64,000 nucleotides of DNA. Origin: Velamenicoccus sp964471325. Lineage in GTDB: Bacteria > Omnitrophota > Gorgyraeia > Velamenicoccales > Velamenicoccaceae. Shown here in pieces: positions 8,384 through 15,421 of this stretch (the stretch's first letter is position 1; each line of letters begins with the position of its first letter). Location: the NCBI GenBank assembly GCA_964471325.1, contig CAYYFL010000003.1, positions 62,001 to 126,000 on the forward strand. Direction: 5' to 3'. Both the position numbers and the translations under genes were made by a program. Below the pieces are notes generated by a model. That model saw only the letters and a program-made list of their open reading frames with translations, was not told where the DNA came from and made no database searches.

Positions 8384-10162
8384 ATGATCGTACCTATGAA
8401 AAAAGTCGGCATTATCGTCGAGGCCAAGGATGCGCATGGCTTAGTTGAGCGCCTGCGTTCGCTGGGCGTCGTCCACGTCGAGCACGACAAGGTGCCGGCA
8501 GGCGGGGATGTCGAGGCGTGCCAGCGCGACATCGAGCTTTTGGACGAGGCCCTGGCCGTCCTGCAGGAAGAGATCTTTGTCGATGAGACGAAAGCCCCCG
8601 TTGCTCCGAAGAAAGAGAAAGACTGGAAACAGGACGTACTCCATGTCGTCGATCTGGGGAAACGCTATCAGCACCTCAAGGAATTCTCCCGGAGTCTGGC
8701 GGTCAATATCGGCGAATGGGAGCCGTGGGGCGACTTCGATCCCCAGCTTTTAAAAACGCTGCGCGACCGGGGCATTTATGTGCGGTTGTATCAGGTGCCT
8801 GTTGCCGACTTAAAGAAGTTTCCCCAGGACGTTGTTGTGGAGGTCTTGAGGACGCACAACGGCAGCGCGCTATGCGCCGTCATTTCACGCGAGTCTGTCG
8901 TTATTCCTTTTAAGGAGATTGTCCCGCCGAAGATGGGCCTGGCGGCCATGAAAAAACGCCGGCAAGAAGACGGGCGCGTCATGGAACAGCTGATCCGGGA
9001 AGGCCGGACTGTCCAGTGCCACAAAGAATGTTTTTTGCACCAGAAGAAAATTTTAGAGAAAGACCTGGAGTTTGCCAGGGCCGTCGCCGGCATGGGGCAG
9101 GAAGGCGCCTTGACGTATCTGACGGGTTACGCGCCATCGGATCAGATGGAGATGTTGTCCGGCGCCGCCCAAAAGGAGGGATGGGGCCTTTTGACGGACG
9201 ATCCATCGCCGGAAGACCGCGTCCCGACCTTGTTGCGCAATCCCCGCTGGATCTCTCTTATCCAGCCGGTCCTCAAGCTTCTTGAGATCACCCCGGGATA
9301 CAAGGAACTTGACATCAGCCCGACGTTTTTGCTTTTTTTCAGCTTGTTTTTCGGCATCCTGATCGGCGACGCCGGATACGGCATGGTTTATTTTCTTCTG
9401 ACCCTCTGGGCGTATCGCAAGTTCGGCAAAAAAGTGCAGAACAAGGCGCCGTTCTTTCTTATGTATGTGTTGAGTTCCTGCGCTATTGTCTGGGGGGTCT
9501 TGAGCGGCGTTTTCTTCGGCCAGGCCTGGCTCGTGAACCTGGGTATCAAGGCCCCGCTGCCCCAGCTCAGCGATGCCGGTTTTGTCCAGGCGCTCTGCTT
9601 CGGGATCGGGGCGGTCCACCTGACGATCGCGCACCTGTGGCGCTTTGCGGTCCTCCTGCCGTCGCCCGTCGCCGTGGCGGAGCTGGGGTGGTTGTCCATC
9701 ATCTGGGCGGCATTTTTCCTGGCCAAGACCCTGCTTTTGGGCGATCCTTTCCCTTCCGCGGGGAAATATCTCATCGTCGCCGGGATCGCACTCGTGGTCG
9801 TCTTCGTCAATTTCCAGAAGAATATCTTCAAGGCCGTCGGCTCTGGCCTCGGGACGCTGGCGTTGAGTCTCGTGAATAATTTCACGGACGTCGTTTCTTA
9901 TATCCGTCTTTTTGCCGTCGGTCTGGCGACCATCGCCATTGCCGACGCCTTTAATTTCATGGCCGCCGGCGCCGCCGCTTCGGGGATTATCGGCATCATC
10001 GGGGCCGTGGCGATCGTCATCGCCGGCCACGCGCTCAATATCGTCCTGGGCCCCATGTCGGTCCTTGTGCATGGCGTCCGGTTGAATGTTTTGGAGTTTT
10101 CGGGGCACGCGGCCGTGACGTGGTCGGGGACGCCGTATCAACCATTATCGGAGAAAGAATGA
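8384..10162 (+). CDS. atpI: V-type ATP synthase subunit I
   Basis: Subunit I (subunit a equivalent) holds the stator half-channels for the ion and anchors the peripheral stalk. The 592-residue protein has a soluble N-terminal half (to about residue 310) with helical arms and a membrane half with about seven helices. Hallmarks are FFGILIGDAGYGMVYF at the first membrane helices and VSYIRLFAVGLATIAIADAFN, which contains the arginine facing the rotor carboxylate. The start MIVPMKKVGIIVEAKD could also be the ATG 12 bases later. Its stop codon overlaps the first bases of the leader element before atpK. Confidence 0.94.
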   Translation: MIVPMKKVGIIVEAKDAHGLVERLRSLGVVHVEHDKVPAGGDVEACQRDIELLDEALAVLQEEIFVDETKAPVAPKKEKDWKQDVLHVVDLGKRYQHLKEFSRSLAVNIGEWEPWGDFDPQLLKTLRDRGIYVRLYQVPVADLKKFPQDVVVEVLRTHNGSALCAVISRESVVIPFKEIVPPKMGLAAMKKRRQEDGRVMEQLIREGRTVQCHKECFLHQKKILEKDLEFARAVAGMGQEGALTYLTGYAPSDQMEMLSGAAQKEGWGLLTDDPSPEDRVPTLLRNPRWISLIQPVLKLLEITPGYKELDISPTFLLFFSLFFGILIGDAGYGMVYFLLTLWAYRKFGKKVQNKAPFFLMYVLSSCAIVWGVLSGVFFGQAWLVNLGIKAPLPQLSDAGFVQALCFGIGAVHLTIAHLWRFAVLLPSPVAVAELGWLSIIWAAFFLAKTLLLGDPFPSAGKYLIVAGIALVVVFVNFQKNIFKAVGSGLGTLALSLVNNFTDVVSYIRLFAVGLATIAIADAFNFMAAGAAASGIIGIIGAVAIVIAGHALNIVLGPMSVLVHGVRLNVLEFSGHAAVTWSGTPYQPLSEKE

Positions 10163-10358
10163 CTCCTTGCGTAAACATCTTGATAATTTATGTCTGCGAC
10201 CAGCCTCATCTCGGCCCTGGCCGGCAGGCCGGGCCAGGACTCGGCGGGCAGTCATAAATTCTCAAGATACGCCTCGGAGTTAACCCCACAAGGGGGTAGG
10301 CCGCCGCAATACCAAATAAGCGGAGGGCCTAATCCCGCCAGAGGCGGGATTAAGGAGG
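10161..10358 (+). repeat. Modular hairpin leader element 1 (upstream of atpK)
   Basis: It begins at GACTCCTTGCGTAA, overlapping the atpI stop. A long imperfect stem follows: ATCTTGATAATTTATGTCTGC pairs with a right arm reading GGGCAGTCATAAATTCTCAAG. A closing box CTCGGAGTT comes next, then CCCC-ACA-AGGGG, then an arm pair around the GCAATACCAAATAAGC loop, then the hairpin AATCCCGCC-AGA-GGCGGGATT. The element ends in AAGGAGG (10352-10358), the ribosome binding site of atpK 6 bases later. Close relatives lie at 48904, 49374 and 49508. Confidence 0.8.
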
Positions 10359-10364
10359 AAAGAG

Positions 10365-10823
10365 ATGGAAGGAAGCGTTTTGGTACAGTTTAAGGATTTG
10401 GGTGCAGCTCTTATATTAGCCCTGGCGGCTTGCGGATCTGCGATCGGCGCGGGCACGGCCGGCATGGCGGCCATCGGCGCCTGGAAGAAGAACTTTTCGC
10501 AGAACAAGACAGCGTCTTTTCTTCTTGTCGCGCTTGTCGGCGCGCCCCTGACGCAGACGATCTACGGCAATATCGTCATGAACAAGGTCCTGGATCTGGC
10601 CAACAAGGGGCAGTATCTGTGGGGCATCGGCGCTTTCTGCGGCCTGGCCATCGGTTTGTCCGCTTTGTGGCAGGGCAGGTGCGCAGCTGTGGCCTGCGAC
10701 GCGATGGGCGAGACCGGCAAGGGGTTCGGCAACTACCTGGCTGTGCTCGGTATCACAGAGACCGTCGCTTTGTTCGTGATGGTCTTTTCGCTTATCGCCC
10801 TGGGCAAGTTTTCCGGAGCGTAA
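10365..10823 (+). CDS. atpK: V-type ATP synthase subunit K (membrane rotor proteolipid)
   Basis: The 152-residue proteolipid has four membrane helices arranged as two hairpins and forms the rotor ring. Only the second hairpin keeps the ion-binding carboxylate, Glu132 in GITETVALF; the first carries Gln64 at the equivalent place. From memory, the Enterococcus hirae Na+ ring NtpK uses Thr64, Gln65, Gln110 and Glu139 with Tyr68 nearby. The matching residues here are Thr63, Gln64, Gln103 (LWQGRCAA), Glu132 and Tyr67, which argues for Na+ coupling. The gene is last in the ATPase operon and has its own structured leader with a strong AAGGAGG site, fitting the need for many copies per complex. Confidence 0.94.
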   Translation: MEGSVLVQFKDLGAALILALAACGSAIGAGTAGMAAIGAWKKNFSQNKTASFLLVALVGAPLTQTIYGNIVMNKVLDLANKGQYLWGIGAFCGLAIGLSALWQGRCAAVACDAMGETGKGFGNYLAVLGITETVALFVMVFSLIALGKFSGA

Positions 10824-10843
10824 AAGGAACAGAAAGAGGCATC

Positions 10844-10918
10844 GGGCGGTTAGCGCAATTGGTTAGCGCACCTGATTTACATTCAGGGGGTCTACTGGTT
10901 CGAGTCCAGTACCGCCCA
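10844..10918 (+). tRNA. tRNA-Val (anticodon TAC)
   Basis: A full cloverleaf of 75 bases: acceptor arms GGGCGGT/ACCGCCC, D arm GCGC/GCGC, anticodon stem CCTGA/TCAGG around loop TTTACAT (anticodon TAC, reads GUA), and T arm ACTGG-TTCGAGT-CCAGT. The 3' CCA is not encoded. It lies 20 bases after atpK on the same strand and may be co-transcribed with it. Confidence 0.95.
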
Positions 10919-10930
10919 TTAATTTGGGGT

Positions 10931-11034
10931 GGATCCTTCGACGCGCGTCTCGTTTGCGCTCGACGCTTGCTCAGGATGGTTCGACTTGTGGTGAGCAAGC
11001 GAGTGAGGAACGAGCGAGTGCGTCGAACCAGTCC
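10931..11034 (+). repeat. Nested imperfect inverted repeat between the tRNA genes
   Basis: About 100 bases folding on themselves: outer arms GGATCCTTCGACGC and GCGTCGAACCAGTCC, and inner arms CGCTTGCTC and GAGCAAGCG (perfect 9-base pair match). The CTTCGACxxGCTCAGGA flavour is that of dispersed intergenic repeats common in many environmental bacterial genomes. No coding potential is evident. Confidence 0.65.
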
Positions 11035-11047
11035 TTCATCGCCCATA

Positions 11048-11082
11048 GATTTCCTTGCCTTGCCCAGCAAGGCAAGGAAATC
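11048..11082 (+). repeat. Perfect 16-bp stem hairpin
   Basis: GATTTCCTTGCCTTGC is followed by a 3-base loop (CCA) and its exact reverse complement: a 16-bp uninterrupted stem. No T-run follows on either side, so it is not a standard intrinsic terminator. It could be an RNA processing site for the tRNA transcript or a short repeat unit. Confidence 0.75.
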
Positions 11083-11181
11083 ACCCCGAAGCAAACGAAG
11101 TAAATTGTGGAGCCGCCGAAGGCGGGCGACAGAATTTGCGAGTGTTTTTGCGAGGGGCAAATTTGCAGGGGACCAGGTACA

Positions 11182-11217
11182 TAAAAAAGAGGCCGCACAC
11201 TGTGCGGCCTCTTTTAT
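11182..11217. terminator. Bidirectional intrinsic terminator between tRNA-Val and tRNA-Asp
   Basis: The 23-base palindrome GAGGCCGCACA-C-TGTGCGGCCTC (11189-11211) is preceded by A-rich AAAAAA and followed by TTTTATT. It can therefore stop transcription from the left (atpK/tRNA-Val) and from the right (tRNA-Asp on the minus strand). The convergent gene layout fits. Confidence 0.85.
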
Positions 11218-11282
11218 TAAGGAGCGGGGCCGGAACCAGAGATTCCGGCACCCGCCTTTTGCCGCCAGAGACGGCAAAATGG

Positions 11283-11358
11283 CGGGGACGATGGGATTTG
11301 AACCCACGATCACTTGATCGACAATCAAGGGCCTTAAACCAGGCTAAGCGACGTCCCC
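11283..11358 (-). tRNA. tRNA-Asp (anticodon GTC)
   Basis: On the minus strand the 76 bases fold as a cloverleaf: acceptor GGGGACG/CGTCCCC with discriminator G, D arm GCTT/AGGC, anticodon stem CTTGA/TCAAG around TTGTCGA (anticodon GTC), and T arm GTGGG-TTCAAAT-CCCAT. No CCA is encoded. It is one of only two minus-strand genes in the window. Confidence 0.95.
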
Positions 11359-11485
11359 GAAGCAATCTTTAGAGTGGGAAGATTATACAAAAAATACCCC
11401 CTGAATTCAACAAGTTTTTATCCTCTTCGCCACCGTGCTGTATCTGATTTTTTCCAATCATTTACGGCTTTTTTGTTCCCATTTT

Positions 11486-11530
11486 CCTGTTTTTGCGTTA
11501 TGCTGATGCTAAAGATACGGCAAAAACAGG
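11486..11530 (+). promoter_or_regulatory. Leader hairpin over the ribosome binding site of the HD-GYP gene
   Basis: The arms CCTGTTTTTGC (11486-11496) and GCAAAAACAGG (11520-11530) are perfect 11-base inverted repeats. The right arm contains the start of the ACAGGAG ribosome binding site. A weak promoter (TTCCCA, 17-base spacer, TATGCT near 11499) overlaps the left arm, so the arms may alternatively be a protein operator. Confidence 0.45.
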
Positions 11531-11545
11531 AGCGATTTCTCGTCC

Positions 11546-12943
11546 ATGAAGAAAATATTCCCCCTGTATCTGAGTTTCCGCGCGAAAGTCACCATCGCGT
11601 TCATCTTTTCTTTGTTTCTCGTCACTTTCCTCGGCAATATCCTTATCCATCGCGTCAGTCTTGAGGCCCAGTTTCAGCAGTTGAGGCAGGGGCTTATCGT
11701 CCTGACAAAGACGGCAAGCCTTATGATCGACGGTGATACACTGATGTCCGTCCCCCTCGACAGGCAAGGGGTCGATAGCGAAGCTTATCAGGCGATCGCC
11801 GCGGTCCTGCGCCGGATCAAGGAGACAAATCCCAGGATCCTTTATATCTATACGATGACGCAGACAGAGAAACACGGGGCCTGGCAGTTCATCGTGGACA
11901 TAAACCCTGTGGTCAAGGACAAGAACAACCGCGTCCTGACCTCTTATCCCGGCGACCCCTATGACGCCTCGCGTTTTCCGGAGATGGAAAAGGCGTTTGA
12001 GGCCCCGTCGGCCGACAAGAAGCTGATGGTCGACGAATGGGGCGTCACCTTGTCCGGCTATGCGCCTGTGCGCGACAAGGCGGGCCGGGCTGTGGCCGTG
12101 CTGGGGATCGATATTTCCGCCAGGGACGTCTTCGACATGGAGCGGGAACTCAACCGCCGTTTCCTGATCGTTCTGGCGCTCGGCATTGTTCTTTCTCTTC
12201 TCCTGGGCGTCTGGGTGTCCAGCCGGACAACCAGGCCCATTCTTGAACTCCAGGAGGCCACGCGTCGTATCGCGGCCGGAGACCTGGCTTACAAAGTAGA
12301 CATCAAAGGCCATGATGAGATCAGCCAGCTGGGGAATTCTTTCAATGAGATGGCAAGGAGCCTGCTTGAATCGCGCCGTGCCCTGCGTGATTATTTTTAC
12401 CGTATCGTCGAGTCTCTGGTGCGGGGCCTTGAGGCCAAAGACAGCTATACGCGCGGGCACTCGGACCGCGTGGCCGATTATTCGAGGGCGATCGCCCTCC
12501 AGATGGGGTTTTCGCCTGAGGAAGCCGATATGCTCAAGGAGACGGCCCAGCTCCATGACATCGGCAAGTTAGGCATTGACGAGAGGATCCTCAACAAGGT
12601 TGAAAAGCTTACAGACGAGGAATGGGCCACGATCAAACAGCATCCCGTGACGGGAGAAGAGATCTTGAAGCCCGTTTTTCTGGAAAAGAAAATGCTGGCG
12701 GTTGTGCGCTCCCATCACGAGCGGTATGACGGCCGGGGGTATCCCGACGGGCTCAAAGAGGGCCAGATCGACCCCTGGGCGCAGATCGTGACCGTCGCGG
12801 ACGCCTACGATGCGATGACATCCAGGCGTTCTTACCGCGATGCGCTCAGCAAAGAGACCGCTGTCGCCGAGCTCAAGAAAGGCAGCGGGACGCAGTTTGC
12901 CCCGAATGTCGTGGAGGCTTTTTTGAAAGTCCTTGACCGCTGA
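11546..12943 (+). CDS. HAMP/HD-GYP cyclic-di-GMP phosphodiesterase with periplasmic sensor
   Basis: The 465-residue membrane receptor has a helix at about residues 10-32, a periplasmic sensor region (33-205), a second helix (about 206-227), a HAMP linker and a C-terminal HD-GYP domain. The catalytic parts are intact: His337-Asp338 in LHDIGK and the GYP signature at residues 398-400 within GRGYPDG. HD-GYP domains hydrolyse cyclic-di-GMP to GMP or pGpG. It probably lowers c-di-GMP in response to an extracellular ligand. A PilZ protein at 27261 is a possible reader of the same signal. The ligand cannot be predicted. Confidence 0.93.
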   Translation: MKKIFPLYLSFRAKVTIAFIFSLFLVTFLGNILIHRVSLEAQFQQLRQGLIVLTKTASLMIDGDTLMSVPLDRQGVDSEAYQAIAAVLRRIKETNPRILYIYTMTQTEKHGAWQFIVDINPVVKDKNNRVLTSYPGDPYDASRFPEMEKAFEAPSADKKLMVDEWGVTLSGYAPVRDKAGRAVAVLGIDISARDVFDMERELNRRFLIVLALGIVLSLLLGVWVSSRTTRPILELQEATRRIAAGDLAYKVDIKGHDEISQLGNSFNEMARSLLESRRALRDYFYRIVESLVRGLEAKDSYTRGHSDRVADYSRAIALQMGFSPEEADMLKETAQLHDIGKLGIDERILNKVEKLTDEEWATIKQHPVTGEEILKPVFLEKKMLAVVRSHHERYDGRGYPDGLKEGQIDPWAQIVTVADAYDAMTSRRSYRDALSKETAVAELKKGSGTQFAPNVVEAFLKVLDR

Positions 12944-12985
12944 AAACGGTCCATAACCGCATGCAAAGATAGAGGGGGGGACGAA

Positions 12986-13612
12986 ATGGAAGCCAAGAGG
13001 TTTACCCGTCAAGAAGCGTTTGCTTTCGGGTGGGAAAAGATGAAAAAACATTTCTGGTTTTTTGCCGGCGCACTCTTGATCGTCATGGCCGCCAGCGGGC
13101 TGCAGAACTATTTTTCCCACCTGGACCCCAAGCTTTTTCCCGCGGCCCATGTCGTGGGCACTTTCGTTTTTTGGGCTGTCGGCCTTGTCGTCCAGATGGG
13201 GATGATCCGTGTAACGCTCCAGATCCATGACGGCCTGCCGACGGGACTTGTCAGGCTTTTTACGGATTATGGTCTTTTTTTCAAATACCTGGCCAGCTCT
13301 GTTCTTTATTCCCTCATTGTCCTGGGCGGCCTCATTCTTCTGGTCGTGCCCGGCTTCATGTGGGCGGTGCGTTTTCAGTTCTTTTCCTATTTCATCATCG
13401 ACAAAAAGGCGGGGCCTGTAGAGGCGTTGAAATTAAGCTCGAAGGCGACGGAGGGTGTTCGTTGGGATATTTTTTGGTTCGACCTGGCCGGCATCGGCGT
13501 GGTCCTTTTGGGGATGCTGGCGCTGCTGATCGGGATATTCGCCGCCATCCCTACGGTCATGATGGCGACCGTTTATATTTATCGCAAACTTCTTCCGCAG
13601 TTGGCGGAATAG
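12986..13612 (+). CDS. Polytopic membrane protein of unknown function
   Basis: A 208-residue protein with five or six hydrophobic helices (about 22-40, 58-78, 100-122, 124-142, 165-186 and 186-203) after a short charged N terminus. The layout and the LVVPGFMWAVRF segment recall DUF975-like or glycerophosphodiesterase membrane-domain proteins. It has a GGGGGG-rich ribosome binding site and starts 42 bases after the HD-GYP gene. No catalytic residues stand out. The function is unknown. Confidence 0.7.
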   Translation: MEAKRFTRQEAFAFGWEKMKKHFWFFAGALLIVMAASGLQNYFSHLDPKLFPAAHVVGTFVFWAVGLVVQMGMIRVTLQIHDGLPTGLVRLFTDYGLFFKYLASSVLYSLIVLGGLILLVVPGFMWAVRFQFFSYFIIDKKAGPVEALKLSSKATEGVRWDIFWFDLAGIGVVLLGMLALLIGIFAAIPTVMMATVYIYRKLLPQLAE

Positions 13613-13619
13613 CCGTGCA

Positions 13620-13700
13620 ATTTTCCCGCGAGGGAACACTGGCGCAATACCATTTAGCGCCAGGTGCCGATAAGCGCGGGGTGCAGCAGTCGATGGCATA
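13620..13700 (+). repeat. Short inverted repeat between two membrane protein genes
   Basis: The gap holds CTGGCGC/GCGCCAG arms around an AT-rich loop (about 13639-13664), plus GCGGGG/CCCGCG-like pieces. There is no T-run, so it is not an obvious terminator. The GGGAGG site of the next gene follows directly. Confidence 0.4.
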
Positions 13701-13709
13701 GGGAGGAGC

Positions 13710-14411
13710 ATGAGGCGGGCGTTACCGTCATTCAGAAAGAGTCTTGTCGTTCTCTGCTTGCCGGCGGCCGGCCTTGCATGGTGCGGCCGTCTGGAGGCGG
13801 GGCGTATGTCCCCGGCGGTTCCCCCGGATTTTTGGTCTGTGGTTGTTGAGCTCGGTCCTCTGTTCCTGATCTTTGCTGTTTTTATGGGGTTTTATTACGG
13901 ATGGAACCTGAAGAGGGCCGGCGTTCTTAAGGCGCTGGCAAGACAGCTCGGCGGCCGTGTGGCTCGGTTTTCCTTGTTCCCGGTCTGGGACGCCTCTGCC
14001 GGCGGCTACCGCCTGCGCGTGCGGCTGATACCGGAAAGCAGGAATTCGCCTTCATATCTTGAAGTGCACCTTTTCAAAAAAAGTTCGTTTGTCGTCAAGA
14101 TCCAGAGGGAGACCTGGGCGCACCGCGCCGGCAAGTATCTGGGGTGGCTGAGTGAAGTCCGGATGCAGGATGCGGAGTTCGCCAAATTTTTTGTGACGTC
14201 CGATAAGCCGGTCAGGGCCCAGGCGTTCTTGGCCGGCACTGAAGTGAAGCCGGTTGTCTTGTCGCTGTTTGCCGACGGCTTTGAGTTGTTGACGCAGGAT
14301 GAAAAGAAGATATTTGCCCGCAAGCCGCGGTTTTCTCTTGAGCGCGACCTGTCCGTTCCGGCGATGCAGGAGGTCCTGAGGCGTCTTCAGATATTGGCCG
14401 CCCAGGAATAA
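13710..14411 (+). CDS. Membrane-anchored protein of unknown function
   Basis: A 233-residue protein with a hydrophobic N-terminal segment (about residues 11-31, signal-like), a second helix at about 44-66 and a soluble remainder of mixed beta/alpha character. I do not recognise the family. GGGAGGA precedes the ATG by a good distance. It sits in a run of small envelope-type genes between the HD-GYP receptor and trpB2; co-transcription is likely but gives no functional clue. Confidence 0.65.
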   Translation: MRRALPSFRKSLVVLCLPAAGLAWCGRLEAGRMSPAVPPDFWSVVVELGPLFLIFAVFMGFYYGWNLKRAGVLKALARQLGGRVARFSLFPVWDASAGGYRLRVRLIPESRNSPSYLEVHLFKKSSFVVKIQRETWAHRAGKYLGWLSEVRMQDAEFAKFFVTSDKPVRAQAFLAGTEVKPVVLSLFADGFELLTQDEKKIFARKPRFSLERDLSVPAMQEVLRRLQILAAQE

Positions 14412-14451
14412 GCTTAAAGGGTTTCTGCAAGGTCCAAACGAAAGGATACAC

Positions 14452-14787
14452 ATGAAAAAGGCAGCATTCATGGTTTTGTCTGCGGCGCTCCTGTGCTGCG
14501 GGGATGTGCCGGCCGAGGATGTGGATCCTGCGGCCGTCCCCCGGATGCCGGAGATCCAGGGATGGGTCGCCGATGTCGACTGGGTCGGCGATAAGCTTGT
14601 CGTCAACACGGGCGGCGATGAAATCACATTTGTGGTGACGGATAATACCAAAGTGGAGCAGTTCGGCAAAGTCATCTCGTTCAATGATGTCAATCAGGGC
14701 GATTTGGTGTCCGTCAGATACGTCGATAAACAGTATGTCGGCCTGGTCGCGGCCCAGATCACGGACAATGCAGCGCTGCGCAGTTAA
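14452..14787 (+). CDS. Small secreted protein with an OB-like domain
   Basis: A 111-residue protein with a signal peptide (MKKAAFMVLSAALLCCG...) and a mature domain of short beta strands: IQGWVADVDWVGDKLVV, then a DNTKVEQFGK turn and DLVSVRYV. The pattern resembles DUF5666-like periplasmic domains, where a small barrel carries a 'D-x-T-x-V' element. The two cysteines at the signal end could make it a lipoprotein. Function is unknown. It precedes the flavin-reductase-like gene by 19 bases. Confidence 0.6.
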   Translation: MKKAAFMVLSAALLCCGDVPAEDVDPAAVPRMPEIQGWVADVDWVGDKLVVNTGGDEITFVVTDNTKVEQFGKVISFNDVNQGDLVSVRYVDKQYVGLVAAQITDNAALRS

Positions 14788-14806
14788 GGGTCTTCGGAGG
14801 GTGGTT

Positions 14807-15316
14807 ATGGCCAGGAAATCCATGATATTGAAACCCGAACAGATCAAGGACAATCCTTTCCGGGCTGTCGGCAAGGACTGGATGTTGATTGCCGCCGGCA
14901 CGCGAGAGGCGCATAACATGATGACCGCCAGCTGGGGCGCGTGGGGCGTTTTGTGGCACAGGCCGGTCTGCTTCTGTTTCGTACGGCCGAATCGCCATAC
15001 CTACGGATTCATGGAGAGCCATTCTTTTTACACGCTGAATTTTTTCGGGAAGAAATACAAAAAGATCCTGGCTTTTTGCGGCTCGAAATCCGGGAGGGAT
15101 GTGGATAAGGTGAAGGCAACCGGCCTGACCGCGCGTTTCGACAAGAGCGGGGCGGTGTATTTTGCCCAGGCACGCCTGGTGATCGTCTGCAAAAAGATCT
15201 ACGCCCAGAGGATCGATCCTCGATGTTTCCTGGATCCAGCGATTGAAGACAACTATCCCAAAAAAGATTACCACCAGATGTATGTGGGCGAAGTGGTCAG
15301 GTGCCTGGAGCCGTGA
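14807..15316 (+). CDS. Flavin reductase-like FMN-binding protein
   Basis: A 169-residue split-barrel protein of the flavin reductase-like family: NPFRAVGKDWMLIAAGT at the start, then MMTASWGAWGVLWHRPV, the usual FMN-contact region, and SFYTLNFF. Such proteins reduce or bind FMN and are common in anaerobes. The ATG at 14807 follows CGGAGGG by a few bases; a longer frame upstream overlaps the previous gene and is rejected. The specific partner is unknown. Confidence 0.82.
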   Translation: MARKSMILKPEQIKDNPFRAVGKDWMLIAAGTREAHNMMTASWGAWGVLWHRPVCFCFVRPNRHTYGFMESHSFYTLNFFGKKYKKILAFCGSKSGRDVDKVKATGLTARFDKSGAVYFAQARLVIVCKKIYAQRIDPRCFLDPAIEDNYPKKDYHQMYVGEVVRCLEP

Positions 15317-15341
15317 GGTTTCCGGCGGCAGGCGGTGTTGC

Positions 15342-15397
15342 TTGACAAAAGGCACGGCAGTTGAGAGAATAAACACGGCCGCAGGCGGGCCTGCGGC
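15342..15397 (+). promoter_or_regulatory. Sigma70-type promoter and leader hairpin
   Basis: TTGACA (15342-15347), a 17-base spacer and GAGAAT (15365-15370) make a good promoter. A hairpin with arms GCCGCAGGC and GCCTGCGGC (15378-15397) lies at or just after the expected transcript start. The next gene starts at 15422 with AAGGA upstream. Confidence 0.65.
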
Positions 15398-15421
15398 TGA
15401 AAACCCGCAAGGACAACTCTA

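Noticed and set aside
10430..11317. A 295-residue + strand frame running through atpK and the tRNA-Val gene
   Set aside because: It is out of frame with a certain atpK, crosses a tRNA and a terminator, and has an implausible composition.
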